From Amborella trichopoda (taxonomy: Eukaryota; Streptophyta; Magnoliopsida; Amborellales; Amborellaceae), in the NCBI RefSeq assembly GCF_000471905.2, contig NW_006497560.1, positions 835,239 to 899,238 on the forward strand: DNA of 64,000 nucleotides. The letters run 5' to 3'. The notes under the pieces were generated by a model. That model saw only the letters and a list, made by a program, of their open reading frames with translations, did no database searches and was not told the origin of the DNA. Both the position numbers and the translations under genes were made by a program. The stretch's first letter is position 1. Each line of letters starts with the position of its first letter. This document shows, piece by piece, positions 1 through 11,257 of the stretch.

Positions 1-1588
1 TCCGCTGGAATCCCCATGACCTTTTTCCTGGCCAGAGTGTTTACCGCCCAAGTTTTCTGGCCAGTCAATGGTCCTCTGGTCATCCGTGTTCCCTGCGGAT
101 ACCGCGTGACACCCTACCTTTGCTCTCTGGGGATGATGGGGACGGCGATGTCAGAAAGTCGGCGTGAAGCGCCTGTGTTGGGCCCACTTTCTTAGAACCA
201 ATCTCAGAAGGCGGTGGGGTTGGTAACAACTGTCACCTGGTAAGGAAGTTGTAGAGGACATACATTCTCTTAGGCCTTTAGCTTTTTTTAAGGCCCGACC
301 TTCCTTGGTCGGGGCTGAGAATCGAGCCCTTGTAGCTGACCCGATCCACGAGGGGAGAAACTCATTGGATAAAGGTACACCAGCCGCCCTGACGTCTGTC
401 CCTGCGGCCACGAGGTAGACACGTCTTGAGGGGACAGCTATTAACTTTTAGCCGCCTTCCATCGCTTCGGCTGCAGGCGGTATCCTCTCGTATGATACTT
501 TGCTCTCTGCCCAAGAAACCCTTCCGTCTCTCCCTTTGCCACTTGGCCTCTCCACGCAACACCCCCCTGACGGTCTCCTAATGCTGTCCTCCCCTCACTC
601 CTTCCCAACCTTGAAGATCCATCCGGGTCTTCTTGTGAACCTTCCCTTTCTTAGTGCTCTCCGTCCACCAAGAGCCAGGAGCCGCTAGCTTCCATCCAGT
701 CCACTCCTCCTTACAGGTCTTCTCTGGGCCTTTCTGAGGAAGCTTTACCATTGTTGAGAGTGTCGGATCATCCTGCCCTCTTCACCCTGAGTCCCCCTCT
801 ATTCTTTCCCTGACCTTCGTACCCCTTCCCTTCTTTTGCCACAATGACTCCTCTCTGTTTGCTTCATTTTTGCCTGTGGAAATGGACCCTTCTCTTCTTC
901 TTTTCGGCATCATCACGGTTCACTCCCTCCATCCTTCTCCCCCTGACCCTGCTCACCTGTCAGAGCTTCTTGGCCCTTGTCTTCCTCAGCCCTCTCTCCT
1001 CATTCATCTTGACAGGATTACGACAGTTCTCTTCCCTTACGAGTTCCCTCCTTCCTCGCCTCTGAACCTTGGTCCTCAACTTTTTCCTTTTCACTTTTTA
1101 TCTTTCTACACCCCTCCTTCTCTGCCTTTTAACCCTTGCCCTTATCTCGTGTCCAACTAGGCTCCTCCCCCTATCACTGTTTGGATCCCTACCCAGCCTG
1201 CAGCTTCATCTGGGCTCGCTCTTGGTTCTTCACCCTCTTCTACTCCCTCCCTGGTTAACCATACTTCAGTGTCTCCCGTGGTTCCGTCGCCTGTTCTTAG
1301 CGTCTGGGAACCTCAGCTCTTGCCGTCTCTCCTTCTTTCCCCTGTTTCCCCTGGACAGTCCTCCTCCTCCTTTGAACCTTCAATGATTGCTCCTGAATCA
1401 CTATCCTTTGCACCCTCTTCTTCCTGCTTGGACAAAGGAGACCCAGAGAGAGCTGGTGGGATTGATAACATTCGAGAAGCTGACAAGATGAAGGAGATCT
1501 ACAGGATTATGGGATTTGAATACCTTGGACCCGAAGGCCCGACACATAGGTTCTTGCAGGCGGATGCTCATAGCAGGCTCAAGTGAGT
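1..1588 (+). pseudogene. LINE 1 ORF1 remnant (C-terminal part)
   Basis: This is a C/T-rich stretch that translates in broken frames to proline- and serine-rich sequence, like the linker of the LINE 2 ORF1. It ends in a conserved block at about 1470-1585 reading KMKEIYRIMGFEYLGPEGPT and then FLQADAHSRLK. The same block closes ORF1 of LINE 2 (about 13590-13695) and LINE 3 (about 33600-33660). ORF1 proteins of plant LINEs bind nucleic acid. The N-terminal DUF4283-like part seen in LINE 2 would lie outside the window. Stops occur throughout the first 500 bases. Confidence 0.65.
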
Positions 1589-1743
1589 CTCAAAAGACAT
1601 AGTGAATTGCTTAACCTCTTCTCTTCTGTAAATTATGATAATGTCGCCCCTGAAGACCAGCCTCTTCCCACTGCTACCCAAACCTCCCCCACTCTTAGGC
1701 CGTCTCCCAGGATTGCTTCCACCCTTGCTTCTCCCCTTAAATT

Positions 1744-4700
1744 ATGAAGTTTCTATCTTGGAATATTAGAGGGTTGGGACAGAAGTCCAAAAGGTATTTG
1801 GTGAGAGACTTTTCTACCAAACTCTCCCCTTCGATCCTTGCCTTGACAGAGACTAAACAACTGACACCTACTCTGCAGTCCATTCGTAGTGTGTGGGGCA
1901 GAAGACCGTGTCAATGGGAATCTTACCAACGATAGGGGCCTTTGGCGAGATGAGTTATTTGGAACTCAACTGAGTTTAATCTTCTATCGTCTCACATAGG
2001 AGATTTCTCGGTCACTGTCCTTCTATCCAAGACAACAAATGGTGTGCAGCTTAAATTCTCCGCCATTTCTGGTCCAAACTCAGCTTCCTTACATCTCCGT
2101 CTCTGGTCTGAATTGGATCTTGTCGCAGCCTTACCATATTCTGCACGGTGCTTGGGTGGTGATTTCAACATCACTCGGTGGTCTCATGAGAGAAACACCA
2201 ATGTCTCCCAAGGAATGCTGAATTTTTCTGACTTTATCTCTCGACATGAACTACTAGACATTCCTACTCAAGGGAATGCCGTTACCTGGTCTAATCACTC
2301 TGCTCTGCCCTCTCTGGCCAAACTGGATTGTTTCCTTCTGTCACTGGATTGGGAATTTGCCTTTCCAGATTCACATGCTCTTACCTTGGCTAAACCTACC
2401 TCAGACCATCGCCCCATTCTTCTTGATACACAACCTTTTAGTCGGGGGCCTAAACCCTTTCGGTTTGAACTGGCTTTGGTTGGAAGAGCAGTATCTTGTG
2501 ATTCTCATCCCCAGTTGGTGGAATTCTTTCTCTTCCCAAGTCTCGGGTAGAGAGGGATTCAAGCTACAAACCAAAATCCAGCTGCTCAAAATGTCCTTGG
2601 AAAATTGGAGACAATCTCGGTCAGGGAATTACTCTCAGTTAAAAAGCTCTTGGCTTAGCTGCATTCAAGACCTTGATAAAATTGAGGAAGTCAGACCCTT
2701 GTCAGACTTTGAAGAACAGTTACAAACCCAATCCAAGCTGGAATACCTTGCTACCCTCGAGAAAGAAGCGTTTTTTTGGTACCAGAGATCCCGGGTTAAA
2801 TGGTTAAAAGTAGGGGATCAGAACCCGGCTTTCTTTCATTGAATGGCCAACTGTAGAAGGAGAGAGAATCTGATATCCACAACTAAGGTGGATAACAGTT
2901 TTCTTACCCAACCAGATGAAATTGAAAGTGCCATCTTGAATTACTTCATGTCCATCTATTCTGCCCTAGTAGGACTCAGGCCTAGGATGACCACTTTGAA
3001 TTTCCTTTCAGTTCTTAATCTTTGGTCTAGCGAGTTGGAAAATCCTTTTACAGTTGAGGAAATCTCAAGCGCCATTGATCAACCAGCTAAAGACAAAGCA
3101 TCGGGGCTAGATGGTTTTCCCATGGCCCCATTTAAATCTTTCTTGGGTACTTTCCTACTTGACTTCAGGAGTTTCTTTGAAGAATTCTATCATAGGGGGA
3201 TCCTCAACAAAGCTATCAATGCTACCTTTATAGCCCGTGTCCCCAAGAAAGAAGGTGCTGAAGAGCTTAAGGACTTTCGTCCAATTAGCTTACTCAACTC
3301 TTCATACAAAATTCTGGCCAAGGTTTTGGCCTCAAGACTCAAGCAGGTCCTTCCTCTCATCATTTCGCAGTGCCAATCAGCTTTCATCCAAGACAGGCTG
3401 ATCCTGGATGGTACATTGGTTGCTCATGAGTGTATCCACTCTAGGCACCTATCCAAGAAACCAGGATTGATTTTCAAAATCGATTGGGAGAGAGCTTATG
3501 TCCATGTCGACTGACATTTACTGGATGAGACTGTGGCAAGAATGAACTTTGGCCCTCGATGGAGAAAATGGATGAGAAGCTGTATTTCTACCCCCCGTTT
3601 TTCGGTCCTTATAAATGGTAGCCCTAAAGGTTTCTTTGCTGCTTTGAGGGGTTCCATCAAGGGGACCCACTTTCTCCCTTTCTTTTTACTGTAGTTGTCG
3701 AGGTTTTCAGCAGGTCTATCTCTTGTCTCTACCAGGAAGGACTACTTTCGGCTTTTCTCTGTAGCTCTCAAGGCCCATGGGTATCACATTTGCAGTCCCC
3801 AAGTAAATCGAGAATCTCATAATCTTCCTCAAATGCTTTGAGAAGCCCACTAGCTTTAAAGTAAATATGGAAAAATCTAAGATGATGGGAGTGGGCCTCA
3901 CACTTCAAGAAATCAGTTCCCTGATTCCTTCCTGGGACTGTAAAGTAGAGGACCTTCCTACCACTTCTTTGGGGATCCCTTTAGGTTTAGGGAAACCCAA
4001 AAAGAGACATTGGGCCCAAGTCATTGATAGGGTTGATAGGCGTTTAGCTGGATGGAAAGGAAGATTCCTTTCTCTGGCCGGTCATTCTACGCTGGTTAAG
4101 GCTACTTTGGCCAACTCTCTTGTCTACTTAATGTCCATTCTCCATATGCCATCGTTGGTGGCTAAGAGACTGGACCAACTGATGAGAAATTTTCTATGGT
4201 CTGGCCAAGCTAAAAAAACGAGACATCATCTTATCTCTTGGGACAGAGTCCGACTGCCCAAAGCCCAAGGTGGTCTAGGTATCAGAGATCTAAGAAAGCA
4301 TAATCAGGCTCTTTTGGGGAAGTGGTGGTGCAGATTGGCCACCCAACCAAACTCCGTCTGGGCTTTGTCGGAAGAAATATAAAATTCTGGAACACTTTTG
4401 GTTCTTGAAAGGCCCTCACGGAGTAGGGCTTCAGGAATTTGGAAATCCCTCGCCTCCTCTCTTGCTTTGTTCAAGAAAGTGATTCGTTTCCATCCTAAAC
4501 ACAGAAACAAAGTTCATTTTTGGTCTGATCTGTGGATTGGACATGCTCCCCTTAGGGGCCTTTTTCTTAACCTGTTTCAACTCGCTTCCAACAAAGAGTC
4601 CAGTATTGCAGATGAAATGATCTTGGCAGGGGGGCGTAGACCATGGAACCCCTTGTTTCGTAGGAACCTTTCAGAAGAGGAAACATTAGAGTTCTCCACT

Positions 4701-5850
4701 CTTATCGGCTGCTCTTCACCCGGTGTTCCTACCTTTATCAGGGAGTGATTCTTTGGTATGGACACTTTCCCCATCTGGTAAGTTTTCAGTTGCATCTTTC
4801 TATAAGCTTCTTATCCAGCCTCCTACTTTCCCTTCAAATCCCATCTCTCCCCTCTTCAAGGTGTGGAACACAATAGCTCCTCCAAAAGTTCAGTCTTTCA
4901 ATTGGATTACTGGCTGTCATAGGGCCCTCACTCTTGATCAGCTCCAAAAACGAGGCCTGCCACTCCCAAACAGATGTGTAATGTGTATGACAGAGGAGTC
5001 TAACCCCCACCTCTTTCTACACTGCATGTGGCTTTCGAGTTTTGGACACTGATCCTACAATTGTTTAGTTTCAATTGGGTCCTCCCAAATTCGGTAAAAG
5101 ACCTTTTTCTTAATTATTCTGGACGTCCTTGGCCCAAAGCAGGTACAACTTTGTGGCGGGCAGCTATCGCTGCTACAATTTGGGTTTTATGGCTTGAAAG
5201 AAATAAGAGGGTCTTTCAAGGGCACACAAATGAAGTTTCTGGGCTATTTCATAAGGTTACATCCCTTGTAACCTATTGGGCCTCCACCCATAGGACCTTT
5301 GGGGGGATTCCTATGAGTTCTTTCCTCAGACAATGGGACAATGTTATCCGAATTCAGCCTCTCAAGCTTTGGCGACGTCACAACTGGTTACCTCCTCAAG
5401 ATACTGCCATTAAACTTCGATGGTTGTTACATTGGAACCCGGGCCCTTCAGGAGTAGGGGAGTTTTCCGTGATCACAATCGAAATGTTCTCTGGACATAC
5501 TCAGAATTTGTTGGACATAGAGATCCATAATTCGCCGAAGCCTTGGCACTCCTTATGGGCTTAAAATTTTATAGTCCTTCCTGGGGCCAATCCTTAGTGT
5601 TGGAAGGAGACGCAAAAACATTCTTTCATGGGCAGCAGGCACCACCACCCCTCCTTGGTACCTTTCTAGAATTTTTGATGAAATTTACCATTTATGCAGG
5701 GACACCAACGTCTGTTGGAGGCTACTTGGCGGACGTCAAACGAGTTTGCCGACCTTCTCGCTAAAGATGGTGCGCGACGACGACCACACTTAGAAGACAA
5801 TGAATGGTCCACCTCCTTTTTTGTACTGGACCTTCGAGATCTCCAAGGAC
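1744..5850 (+). pseudogene. LINE 1 ORF2 remnant: endonuclease, reverse transcriptase, RNase H
   Basis: ORF2 starts with MKFLSWNIRGLGQ at 1744. Endonuclease motifs are visible: ALTETK near 1843 (catalytic Glu), GDFN near 2158 and SDH near 2401. The reverse transcriptase begins near 2840 (DKASGLDGFP, FRPISLLNSSYKIL, KIDWERAY). The [10 protein letters not shown] block is broken near 3650, and the YADD active-site block is deleted near 3790, where the text jumps from SHLQ to unrelated sequence. A zinc-binding motif CVMCMTEESNPHLFLHC lies near 4972, and RNase H with FAEALALLMGL and LEGDA lies at 5530-5620. At least six stops or frame changes are present, so this copy cannot make an active enzyme. 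Confidence 0.85.
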
Positions 5851-6069
5851 ACTAGTTTTTTGGTTGTACATTTTTGTAAAACAGCGAGCTTATAAGCCCA
5901 ATATTTTGTGTATCCTCCCTTTTTTGGTTACAATCGCTTCAAAAGGTTATAGATTGTATAGGGTTTTTGGCTACTTTTAGACTGAGATACCTGTCTCGAA
6001 GGTATTCTCGGTCCTCTCATCCCTCTTTCTGCTGTATACTTCATCTTTTATAGTAATACAAGGTTAATC

Positions 6070-7442
6070 TCCTCCTTGGCAACTTCCATAGCCTTGTAAA
6101 TGTGACCCATAGGTGGCTCCTTCTTGCAATCCACTAAGCGTAAAACTTAACAAGTGGCTTGAAGGCTTTAATAGACAAACCATCTCATTTCAAAAAGCTT
6201 CTTGATATGATAATATCAACAACCTTCCTACCCTTTTCCGTGAGTAGACCACTTCATTTGGTCCCACTCATCAGAAACAAACATTTTTCTTAAATTATCT
6301 TGTTCTTCTGAAGCGGCTTCAAGCACAAACAAGAGGTGGCAAATCTAGTTACCCTTGGTCTCACCTACTCATTCCCACAAAAGTTCCTAATCAAAGCCAA
6401 AACATGTGTGAGGTTGTAAATGAAACCTGTGACTATCCTGGCATTCCCCATAGTTGATGTTACTGTTGCTTTCTTATTAATGGTCTCGAGCATATGGTCA
6501 ATGCTATGTGTCGCGCATGGGGTCCAAATATGTGAGGCTTCCCGTTCTCAAGTTCGCTGCCAGCTGTTATATTATGGGCAGCCATGTCAGTAATGGTGTC
6601 CTACCTCCTCTATGCATTTCTCTACCAAATCCAAAATGAATGAAGCATCATGTTCTTTATCATATGCATCAATTGAGCACAAAAACATTGTCCCCAATGG
6701 ACAAATTGTCATCAAATTCATTATGCTGTGCTCCTACGCCTCAGGTTAGATCATCCATCAGTCATTATGGTAGCCCCAAACCGACCCCATAATTGGTCAG
6801 TTCTGCATCTATTTTAAGTAGAGGCCCCTTGAGTTGATATGGGGTAGGAATTGTATATCCGGGCCCAAATTGGCCCATTGCTTTGTCCATAGCTTGGAAT
6901 CTCTCAAGTTAGTGGCATTGAAAGATATACCTGCTTGAAAAATTCACCTGGCCACATACTGATCTACTCTTTCTTTTCGATCCTTTTTTAGTTGGCTATC
7001 AAATGTAGTTTTGCCCTTTCCTCGAGCCGTAATAGTAGGATCAGGGGGGCAAAGTAAGAGCCTATCGGCCCTACATTTCATGGCCTACTTTGCCCGAACT
7101 CGACTTCCATTATTGGCCTAGCGCTACTTTCATACTCCTCTTCGTCTTCTCTTTGATCTACTGATCTCCTAATATCATCCACTTCTTTTTTACCCTCTTT
7201 TTCTTCTTCTTGAACCCTTCAAGAAGCCCCAACATCTTATTCCTTACTTCTATTGAGGCTTGTGTGTAAGGTGTAATATCCCCTTTTATCCCGGTTAGAT
7301 GCTTCTTGAACCTATTAATTCCGCATGAATAGACTCTCTTACAGTAATTGCAGTAGATCTTTTACTTGTCCAATGGATTTGGGCATGTCCCATGCTTCCA
7401 CTCCGGATCAATTTGTTTCCTAGTAGAACCAGAAGAAGACAT
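6070..7442 (-). pseudogene. hAT transposase remnant: BED finger plus DUF659-like region
   Basis: Read on the minus strand from an ATG at 7442-7440, the sequence begins MSSSGSTRKQ, then a BED-type zinc finger (IYCNYCKRVYSCGINRFKKH). Further on come an acidic linker and DUF659-like stretches: YQLKGPLLK near 6820, TIMTDGWSNLR near 6750 and RFATSCL near 6330. This matches the N-terminal two thirds of plant hAT-superfamily transposases, which bind transposon ends through the BED finger. Several stops and frame changes occur, and the C-terminal dimerisation region does not follow in the expected direction, so the fragment is truncated at about 6070 next to LINE 1. Confidence 0.7.
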
Positions 7443-8140
7443 TGTGAATATAAGTATGTGACAACTCAAGAGTTAGCACTCAAGATAACCTGAAAATATA
7501 GAAAAACTCAATGTGCTCACAGAATAAGATCGCATACGCTAAATTTGTATTATAATTTACAAATTAATTCAAACTTAGCCAAAAATATATTGAAATATGA
7601 ATTTTCAGTTTAGCTAAATTTATCAAATTGAAGCATAGCTAAACGTCAAGTAATATTGTGAAATTTCGTATTACAATCTGAAAACATAGGCCAAACATAG
7701 GCAAACTTGGAGTATTATTTCAAATTAGCATGATAAATTATAAACAAAAGCCAAAAATGGGCAAACATATATTACAAATATTCGATTTTGCATTATAAAT
7801 TATAACCACAGCCAAAAAATATAGACAAAAATATGTTGTAAAGAAATTTCTGTTCTATAATGGAAATAAATCCAAACATAGACAAAAGTATACTATAAAA
7901 TTTCAATATTGCATTAAAAATTAGATTCAAAGCTAAAAATAGTTGCAAAATATATTATAAATTTTTGGTTTTGCATTATCAAGTAGAAACATAGTTGATC
8001 ATACCCAAAACTACGTTATAATCACAAAAGTAGTAAGCAAACCACTAAAAGAAAAAAGCACTCGAGAAGTTTCATTATAAATGTCAAGCCAAACTTCAAA
8101 CATAAACACAAGAAAATTACCTAAAAAAAAAACATAACAT
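7443..8140. other. AT-rich stretch without a gene
   Basis: This 700-base AT-rich segment has no ORF of note. It contains loosely repeated phrases of the type CCAAAnATAGNCAAA every 60-80 bases (about 7575-7960). It lies upstream of the hAT ATG on the minus strand and may be the old 5' untranslated region of that element. Confidence 0.4.
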
Positions 8141-8368
8141 AAACAATTAAATCCATTAACCTTTCCAAAACCAATCGAAGTAGGGCTATCAGTAAAAGGG
8201 TTAAAGGTCTGCCATAATTCCCCTTATTTTTCCTTGAATGTTCACCTTCTTCCTAAACAATTAAATCCATTAACCTTTCCAAAACCAATCGAAGTAGGGC
8301 TATCAGTAAAAGGGTTAAAGGTCTGCCATAATTCCCCTTATTTTTCCTTGAATGTTCACCTTCTTCCT
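8141..8368. repeat. 114-bp tandem duplication
   Basis: Two adjacent copies of a 114-bp unit (8141-8254 and 8255-8368) read identically by eye. The unit starts AAACAATTAAATCC and ends TTCACCTTCTTCCT. 114 is divisible by three, so the duplication carries an ORF through it, but no known protein is recognised. Lack of divergence suggests a recent event. Confidence 0.9.
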
Positions 8369-8939
8369 AGCCTTCTTACCTACCTTTGTACGCTGAGAGA
8401 TTATGGGCATCCCTAACTTACAGGGAATGGTGACCTTGAAGTGTTCGGTCTCAATAGTGATGTGGATTGATTTTCGATGGGTAACGTCTCGCCTGGTTAT
8501 CAGGGTGATCCAAATTGATGTTTTAAAACTTCAACTCACTAAGTCTGTCTGATTCATCCCTGCCCCCCACTGTCCATACCCCAAAACAATAGAAAACTCA
8601 TAGCTATTGAGGGTTTTGAGCAGTTTGGCTTGTTTCTCTAGTTGACATACATTGCAAGATCGAATACTAGCACATAGGAATACTCACATTCATATGAACT
8701 GCATTCAAACTTTAAAGTAACAAACTACTTCCAAGTTCCATCAACCAACTCCCAACGCATGATGATCATGTCAGGGAAAAAGACCCACTGTATCTATGAG
8801 TAAAAGTATTACATTGTAAACAAAGTTAACTATTGCAATCACAATCTCAAACAAATAGAAGAAACTTTAAGGCTAATTCTAAGCATCTCAAACTGCAATT
8901 TACATGAATGATAGCAGGCTCATAATCATCTCTAGTATC

Positions 8940-9480
8940 TCTATAATGGCTAAAGAATGACTTTGATGGTTAGGTAATTGGGGTATTCCCTCCTATCTGA
9001 AAAGGGCCGAAGGCTGGTCCAACCTTCATTTGCTCATGCATACTCTCACATCTGCTCGTGTCACCATCATCTGCTTTAGCGCCACCATCATCGTCATCAT
9101 CTCCTCTACCATTCTTCAATATCTACACTAGCTTTGGCTTGTACATCTTTACTCCTAGTCTCCTACGTTCCTCGCTTTGTCAACGGGCCCCATCTCTTAT
9201 TTAGTAACCTCTTATTGAGAACCGTTTCCTCCATTTCCACCAACCATTCATTAGATCTTTTGCAATGTCTGATCCAAATTGATAGGGTTCTAGCTCTCCA
9301 CTTTCCTCCTTAACTGCTGCTTTCGGTATTTTTTGTTGTAATGGATGTAAACCAACTTTTGAAGCTTGATTGGAACGAGCTCATGTCTCTTTGGTATGTG
9401 GATCTATTGGAATGCTGTCTAATTTCGATATCACTCCATTGCCAAATAGTTTTTCGCTAAGCACCAATCTTCTAAAAGAC
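8940..9480 (-). pseudogene. hAT transposase C-terminal (dimerisation) remnant
   Basis: On the minus strand the segment reads, across broken frames, PHTKETHELV near 9400, then KLQKLVYIHYNKKYRKQQL near 9350 and an N-P-I-N-L-D stretch near 9280. This resembles the end of plant hAT transposases, where a conserved R/L-x-L-V-Y-V-H-Y-N block follows the dimerisation helices. It lies upstream, in minus-strand order, of the BED-containing fragment at 6070-7442, so the two are not a simple colinear copy. Frameshifts and stops make it a relic. Assignment rests on short motifs and is moderate. Confidence 0.5.
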
Positions 9481-9811
9481 TGATGCTCTTGAGTGTCACT
9501 CCTAATTTTACTTGTGTGGGACTTCCTCAGGGAGAACCTCCTAATTGCAAGCTAGGTTGGTTGGGAGAACCTTCAAAAGTCCACCCTTTTGTGGCACTTC
9601 CCACCTAAGATTCCTCATATACACCCCTCATTTTTACCTAGTGAATGAAAATTGGCTTGCCTGTATGCCTAAGCAGCCAAGGGGACTTTCCAAACAGCGT
9701 AGGGCCTAGGCAGGGGCCCTATTCGGTTTGGTATTAGCGTCCCCCACAGGTGGCCTGGGGCCTCCTAGGTGGCCTAATGGAGCACTTGGCTAGAAAAAGC
9801 CCTTGGCTAAA

Positions 9812-10052
9812 GGCTCCAAGTGTTTGATGTGAGGCCTCCTTGTCCTCTCTCTCTCTCTCATACACATGAACACACATGCTGTCTCTCTCTCTCTACGTAA
9901 AGAAAGAGATGACGACTACTTCCAAGTGTTCAATGTGAGGTCCCTCTCTCTCCCATGGAACAATATGCTCTCTACATATAAGACAAAGAAGAAGATGAAC
10001 TCCAAGTTTTCCATTGGGGTCTCTCGCTCTTGCTCATACATACAACCCATAT

Positions 10053-10087
<35 letters not shown>

Positions 10088-10356
10088 TATAACAGAAAAA
10101 GAAGAAGACGTCCAAGTGTTTGATGCTAGGCTCTCCTCTCTCCCTCTCTCTCGACACCTTTTTCACTCTTTAGATAAAAGAAGAAGAAGAAAAAGTAGAA
10201 GACAACCTTCAAGTGTTCGGTGGAGGCCTCTCTCTCTTTGACACACAAACTGATGATGACCTCCATGTGTTCTACACAAGATGCACTCCCCGCTCTCTCT
10301 ACATACAAAAAGACATCCTTCAAGCATTTAATATGAGGCCTTTCTCTCTTTCTGTT

Positions 10357-10393
<37 letters not shown>

Positions 10394-10436
10394 TTCTCTA
10401 TACATATAAGAAGAAGAAGAAAGAGAAGAAGATGAC
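9812..10436. repeat. CT-rich degenerate minisatellite, left half
   Basis: About seven diverged units of 50-110 bases each read roughly CTCCAAGTGTTTGATGTGAG, then a (CT)n run, then TACATATAAGAAGAAGAAGA. Unit starts are visible near 9818, 9920, 9998, 10108, 10208, 10260 and 10316. Pure (CT)n runs lie at 10053-10083 and about 10348-10401. The array is cut at 10436/10437 by a gypsy element and resumes at 19963. Short ORFs here are low-complexity artefacts. Confidence 0.75.
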
Positions 10437-10882
10437 TGGTGCATACCTAGTAGCTTGAAGCTAGGGTTTAACAAAGAAGAAGATAGGGAAGATCCAAAAG
10501 TAGAGAAAGATTAAAAAACCAGAGATTATAGAAGGAGCACTTGCGTCTCTAGGGTTTTGAATAAAAGTTCATAACATCATAATCCATTATGCTTAAGTAC
10601 ATCTTTTATATAAGAAAACCTTAAACAAAACTTAAATCCTGGCCAACCATCTATTCTAATCATGAACTTTTATTATAAAAGACTTTTAAGTGTATAAAAA
10701 AACATAAAAGAATACAAAAATTACTACTTATGCCTCTAAGTGAATAAAAAGACTCAAGAACTAAATAAAAGACATAAAAGAATAGACTCAATGACCACTT
10801 TGCCCTTCCGTGGTTCCATTTGTAAACTTTAAGCTTATCACTCTTGTCTAGGTACTCGAGAGCAATATTCTAGGCTGCATCA
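10437..10882 (-). repeat. 3' LTR of the minus-strand gypsy element
   Basis: 446 bp, starting TGGTGCATACCTAGTAGC and ending CTAGGCTGCATCA on the plus strand. It aligns along its length with 19547-19962 (shared GCTTGAAGCTAGGGTTTA, AAACTTTAAGCTTATC and ACTCGAGA blocks). Confidence 0.85.
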
Positions 10883-10902
10883 GTTCTCCCTCCCTCAAAA
10901 GA
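10883..10902 (-). promoter_or_regulatory. Polypurine tract of the minus-strand gypsy element
   Basis: On the minus strand, TTTTGAGGGAGGGAGAAC directly abuts the TGATGCAG start of the 3' LTR. A purine-rich tract in this place primes plus-strand DNA synthesis in LTR retroelements. Confidence 0.7.
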
Positions 10903-11238
10903 ATTCGCCCTCAAATTTAGCAGCTCGTCATTGGAGGTATTACCATGATATGGAAAGTATGATGCTTGACATTAAAAACATTGGAAGTACAAATATGGCT
11001 GGGAAGCTTCAATTTGCAGACATTGTCATTAATCTTCTGCACCACTTCATGTGGTCCAATCTTGCGTTGGCTCAACTTATGGAATTCCCTAATTGGAAAT
11101 CTATCCTTAATCAAGACTGCCCACACAAACTCTTCGACATAAAAAATCCTATGCTAGCAATGCTTGTCGGCGGTTGCCTTATTGGGCATCATACTCCATA
11201 AGTTTGTAAATGCACAATTCCAATGAATTGTCTTCAAT
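10903..11238 (-). pseudogene. gypsy pol remnant: C-terminal end of integrase
   Basis: The minus-strand frame at 10917-11126 reads LIKDRFPIREFHKLSQRKIG, then GPHEVVQKINDNVCKLKLPS and FNVKHHTF. This is the characteristic end of plant Ty3/gypsy polyproteins, where a K-I-G-P-x-E-V block and D-V-F-N-V-K-H close the integrase region. The upstream part of the integrase is lost where LINE 2 entered at 11257. Confidence 0.75.
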
Positions 11239-11257
11239 AAGAAACATAGTCACTTGT
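11239..11257. repeat. Target-site duplication of LINE 2, left copy
   Basis: AAGAAACATAGTCACTTGT precedes the LINE start. The matching right copy lies at 18133-18151 and differs at one base of 19. Confidence 0.9.

Larger units (their letters stand above)
1..6066 (+). mobile_element. LINE 1: decayed L1-type non-LTR retrotransposon
   Basis: The segment holds, in order, the C-terminal part of an ORF1, then an ORF2 with endonuclease, reverse transcriptase, zinc-binding and RNase H remnants, the layout of plant L1-clade LINEs. The 5' end is cut by the window edge. The 3' UTR resembles that of LINE 2 in position, but no poly-A tail or target duplication is visible; the sequence passes directly into a minus-strand hAT remnant at about 6070. 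Many stops and frame changes show the copy is dead. The 3' boundary is approximate. Confidence 0.85.

Noticed and set aside
9812-10436. CRISPR-like array suggested by regularly repeated units
   Set aside because: Units are diverged CT/GAA minisatellite repeats of uneven length without unique spacers, in a plant nuclear context.
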